Source: an uncultured Bacteroidaceae bacterium
GTDB lineage: Bacteria; Bacteroidota; Bacteroidia; Bacteroidales; Bacteroidaceae
Length of the DNA stretch: 9,268 bases
NCBI GenBank assembly: GCA_904501775.1
Contig: CAJGCJ010000075.1
Span: forward strand, 1 to 9,268
Direction of reading: 5' to 3'
The position numbers and the translations under genes are program-made. The first letter of the stretch is position 1, and each line of letters opens with the position of its first letter. The notes under the pieces were generated by a model, which ran no database searches, was not told the origin of the DNA, and saw nothing but the letters and a program-made list of their open reading frames with translations. Below, piece by piece: positions 7,372 through 9,268 of the stretch.

Positions 7372-7379
7372 TATCTTCG
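7372..7379 (+). promoter_or_regulatory. Putative -7 box of the hydrolase / MurF-like operon
   Basis: TATCTTCG is identical to the -7 box proposed for the divergent mutS2 gene. It lies 30 bases before the hydrolase ATG at 7410. No TTG is found at the -33 position, where the DNA is only A/T-rich. AGGAG at 7389-7393 is too far from the ATG (16 bases) to be a convincing ribosome-binding site. Confidence 0.4.
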
Positions 7380-7409
7380 CACGAATTTAGGAGCAGTGTA
7401 CAAAATAAG

Positions 7410-8168
7410 ATGATTTACAGCTACAACGACAAAAAAATACACATCGAGACATCGGGCGAAGGAGAGCCTGTGCTGCTGTTGCACGGCTGGGGGTGCACGC
7501 ACGAGATATTCGCGGCATTGCAGCAACAGCTGTCGTGCAAATACAAGGTGTACAATTTCGACTTCCCCGGATTCGGTACATCTGAAGAACCCGACCATGT
7601 GTGGGGAACCGAGGAGTATACACGAATGGTAGAAAGCTTTGTCTCGGACAACAACATAGAGAATCCGTCACTTGTGGGCCACTCGTTCGGCGGCCGCATA
7701 AGCATCATTTATGCATCGCGCAACAAGGTCAACCGTCTGGTGCTGACCGATGCAGCCGGCATCAAGCCCAAACGCTCATTCTCGTATTATCGCAAGGTAT
7801 ATACATTCAAGGCGTTAAAATGGATATGCAATACATTCCTGCCTAAAAAGACGGCACAAGCCATAATAGAGAAGCGACGCAAGGGAGCCGGCTCGAGCGA
7901 CTACAACAACGCCTCGCCCATGATGCGCGCCATATTGTCTAAAGTAGTAAACGAAGACCTCACACCGCTTTTACCAAAGATAAAGGCCCCCACACTGCTG
8001 TTCTGGGGCAACCTTGACACAGCAACACCTTTAAGCGATGCAAAGACAATGGAACGTCTTATACCCGATGCCGGACTTGTGATAGCTCACGGAACAGGCC
8101 ACTTCTCGTTCCTTGAGAATGCCGGACTTTTCAATGCAGTAATGAAGAACTTTTTCAAATTAGGATAA
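7410..8168 (+). CDS. Alpha/beta-fold hydrolase
   Basis: This 252-residue cytoplasmic protein of the MhpC/BioH-like alpha/beta hydrolase group has no signal peptide or membrane segment. The oxyanion-hole motif is HGWG (25-28). The nucleophile elbow GHSFGG (90-95) puts Ser92 as nucleophile, Asp203 in WGNLDTATP is the likely acid, and His231 in GTGHFSF is the base, so the triad looks intact. The lid region (about 118-180) is unusually basic (KPKRSFSYYRK, EKRRKG), which might suit an acidic substrate or the membrane surface. The ATG at 7410 (MIYSYNDKKIHIE) starts at the first beta strand; an upstream TTG at 7368 overlaps the promoter and is rejected. Its stop is 2 bases before the MurF-like gene, so the two are almost certainly co-transcribed and translationally coupled. 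The substrate is unknown; a link to a cell-wall or envelope intermediate is inferred only from the neighbour. Confidence 0.9.
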   Translation: MIYSYNDKKIHIETSGEGEPVLLLHGWGCTHEIFAALQQQLSCKYKVYNFDFPGFGTSEEPDHVWGTEEYTRMVESFVSDNNIENPSLVGHSFGGRISIIYASRNKVNRLVLTDAAGIKPKRSFSYYRKVYTFKALKWICNTFLPKKTAQAIIEKRRKGAGSSDYNNASPMMRAILSKVVNEDLTPLLPKIKAPTLLFWGNLDTATPLSDAKTMERLIPDAGLVIAHGTGHFSFLENAGLFNAVMKNFFKLG

Positions 8169-8170
8169 CT

Positions 8171-9268
8171 ATGGAACATACAAGCATCATTTATGCAGCA
8201 ATTGCAATACTATTCTTCGTTCTTGCTGCAAAATTCGACATCCACATGTTTCAGCTGAGCTCATACCGTTGCAGCCGCTTTTTCCGTTGGCTTATACCCG
8301 GCAACATCTTAACAGGCAAGAGACTCATGGCCTTAGCAATGATTGCCCAGACTTTCATTGGAGGATATTTGAGCTTAGGAGTCCTTGCCTTTTGCGTAAT
8401 ATCGGCATGGGTACACTACTCGAGAGAGAAGTTCAAGACTCCGCTGGTGTACACAATGCGCGTAAAAAGACTTTTCGCAACCAATTTTCTGTTGTTTGCA
8501 TCCATAATGGCAGCATCGCTGCTGTGCGCCGGGAAATGGGCAACTCTTATCATCGGCATAACACTGTTGCTGTCTGACATTGTAATGTTGCTTGCCAACC
8601 TCGTAAACACACCCATTGAGAAGGCAATCAACAGATACTACTACAACGACGCGAAGAGAATCATTGAATCGCACAAAGAGCTTATAATAATTGGTATCAC
8701 CGGCAGTTTCGGAAAAACAAGCACAAAGAACTATCTTGCAAGCGTGCTTGCCGAGAAATACAACGTGCTTGTCACTCCCGGCAACTTCAACACTCTGCTT
8801 GGCGTTATACGCACCATACGCGAACAGCTGCGCCCCTATCATCAGGTATTCATCGTTGAGATGGGAGCAAAGCAGCCTAACGACATAAAGGAGATTTGCG
8901 ACCTTGTACACCCCACCATAGGCATTGTGACAGCAGTGGGCGAAATGCACTTGGAGACATTCAAGAGCGTAGAGAATATACAGAAGACAAAATTCGAGCT
9001 TATAGACTCACTGCCGGTCAACGGCCTTGGAATCATAAATTACGATTCGGAGCATATATGCGGCTACAAGGGGATATCGGAAAAGTGCAGAATTGTAAAA
9101 TATGCAATAAAGAACAATGGCGAATATCGCGCCACAGATGTCCTTTACAGTGGCAATGGCGTATCGTTCACTCTATCTACAAATGGCGAGAGATTCGAGA
9201 GCCGTCTGCTTGGTACAGGAAATCTTCTGAACATACTCGCCACCACTGTTGTAGCCGACTATCTTGAT
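8171..9268 (+). CDS. Membrane-anchored MurF-like Mur ligase (3' end cut by window edge)
   Basis: The frame is open for 366 codons from the ATG at 8171 to the window edge. AGGA (8162-8165) sits five bases upstream, inside the end of the hydrolase gene. Residues 1-150 are mostly hydrophobic with about four or five membrane segments (about 6-20, 53-80, 101-119, 124-144). The Mur ligase ATPase domain follows: P-loop ITGSFGKTSTK (176-186), VEMGAKQPNDI (229-239), VGEMHLETFKSVENI (256-270) and KFELIDSLP (274-282), where Lys274 aligns with the usual carbamylated lysine. These central motifs are most like MurF, which adds D-Ala-D-Ala to UDP-MurNAc-tripeptide. However, the normal MurF N-terminal substrate domain (with its TDSR-type motif) is absent and the membrane domain takes its place. 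It is probably a MurF paralogue acting at the inner membrane face on a peptidoglycan or other precursor; the exact reaction is not known. The C-terminal domain is off the window. Confidence 0.82.
   Translation, partial: MEHTSIIYAAIAILFFVLAAKFDIHMFQLSSYRCSRFFRWLIPGNILTGKRLMALAMIAQTFIGGYLSLGVLAFCVISAWVHYSREKFKTPLVYTMRVKRLFATNFLLFASIMAASLLCAGKWATLIIGITLLLSDIVMLLANLVNTPIEKAINRYYYNDAKRIIESHKELIIIGITGSFGKTSTKNYLASVLAEKYNVLVTPGNFNTLLGVIRTIREQLRPYHQVFIVEMGAKQPNDIKEICDLVHPTIGIVTAVGEMHLETFKSVENIQKTKFELIDSLPVNGLGIINYDSEHICGYKGISEKCRIVKYAIKNNGEYRATDVLYSGNGVSFTLSTNGERFESRLLGTGNLLNILATTVVADYLD

Noticed and set aside
8375..8950. Minus-strand open frame (191 codons) opposite the MurF-like gene
   Set aside because: The translation is rich in Cys, Tyr and His with no domain-like pattern, and the opposite strand codes for clear Mur ligase motifs.
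1..9268. Mobile elements, CRISPR arrays, tRNA or rRNA genes, toxin-antitoxin or defence genes
   Set aside because: Reading both strands I found no transposase, spaced direct repeats, cloverleaf-like region or defence-type domain; the genes are core or envelope genes.

Overview
The window looks like chromosomal DNA from a member of the Bacteroidales (Bacteroides/Prevotella/Muribaculaceae type). Reasons: candidate promoters carry the Bacteroidetes -7 element TAnnTTTG or its TTCG variant, Shine-Dalgarno sequences are mostly absent, a DUF5686 outer-membrane protein is present, and the KdsA, MiaA and MutS2 proteins are of the types expected there. I see no rRNA, tRNA, CRISPR array, insertion sequence or phage gene. 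Coding density is high: seven genes, two of them cut by the window edges.

Left part (1-3787, minus strand): an apparent operon read from right to left, miaA (tRNA dimethylallyltransferase), then a DAGK/LCB5-type lipid kinase (17-nt overlap), then kdsA (KDO-8-phosphate synthase, 12-nt gap), then a DUF5686 outer-membrane protein (about 43-nt gap, truncated at base 1). Three of the four genes concern the envelope: the KDO of lipid A/LPS, lipid phosphorylation and an outer-membrane barrel. A -7 box lies about 40 bases upstream of miaA.

Middle part (3788-7240): a divergent 257-base gap separates miaA from a Crp/Fnr-family regulator on the plus strand. That regulator converges on mutS2 (minus strand), with only 4 bases between the two stop codons and a small hairpin over the regulator's stop codon.

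Right part (7241-9268): a 169-base divergent gap holds two TATCTTCG -7 boxes, one serving mutS2 leftwards and one serving a plus-strand operon. That operon is a cytoplasmic alpha/beta hydrolase followed 2 bases later by a MurF-like ligase. The ligase has a multi-pass membrane domain where MurF normally has its UDP-MurNAc-peptide recognition domain, and it is cut at the right edge. This two-gene unit is the least conventional thing here. The other genes are mostly ordinary housekeeping genes, and I found no convincing evidence of a new defence or mobile system.
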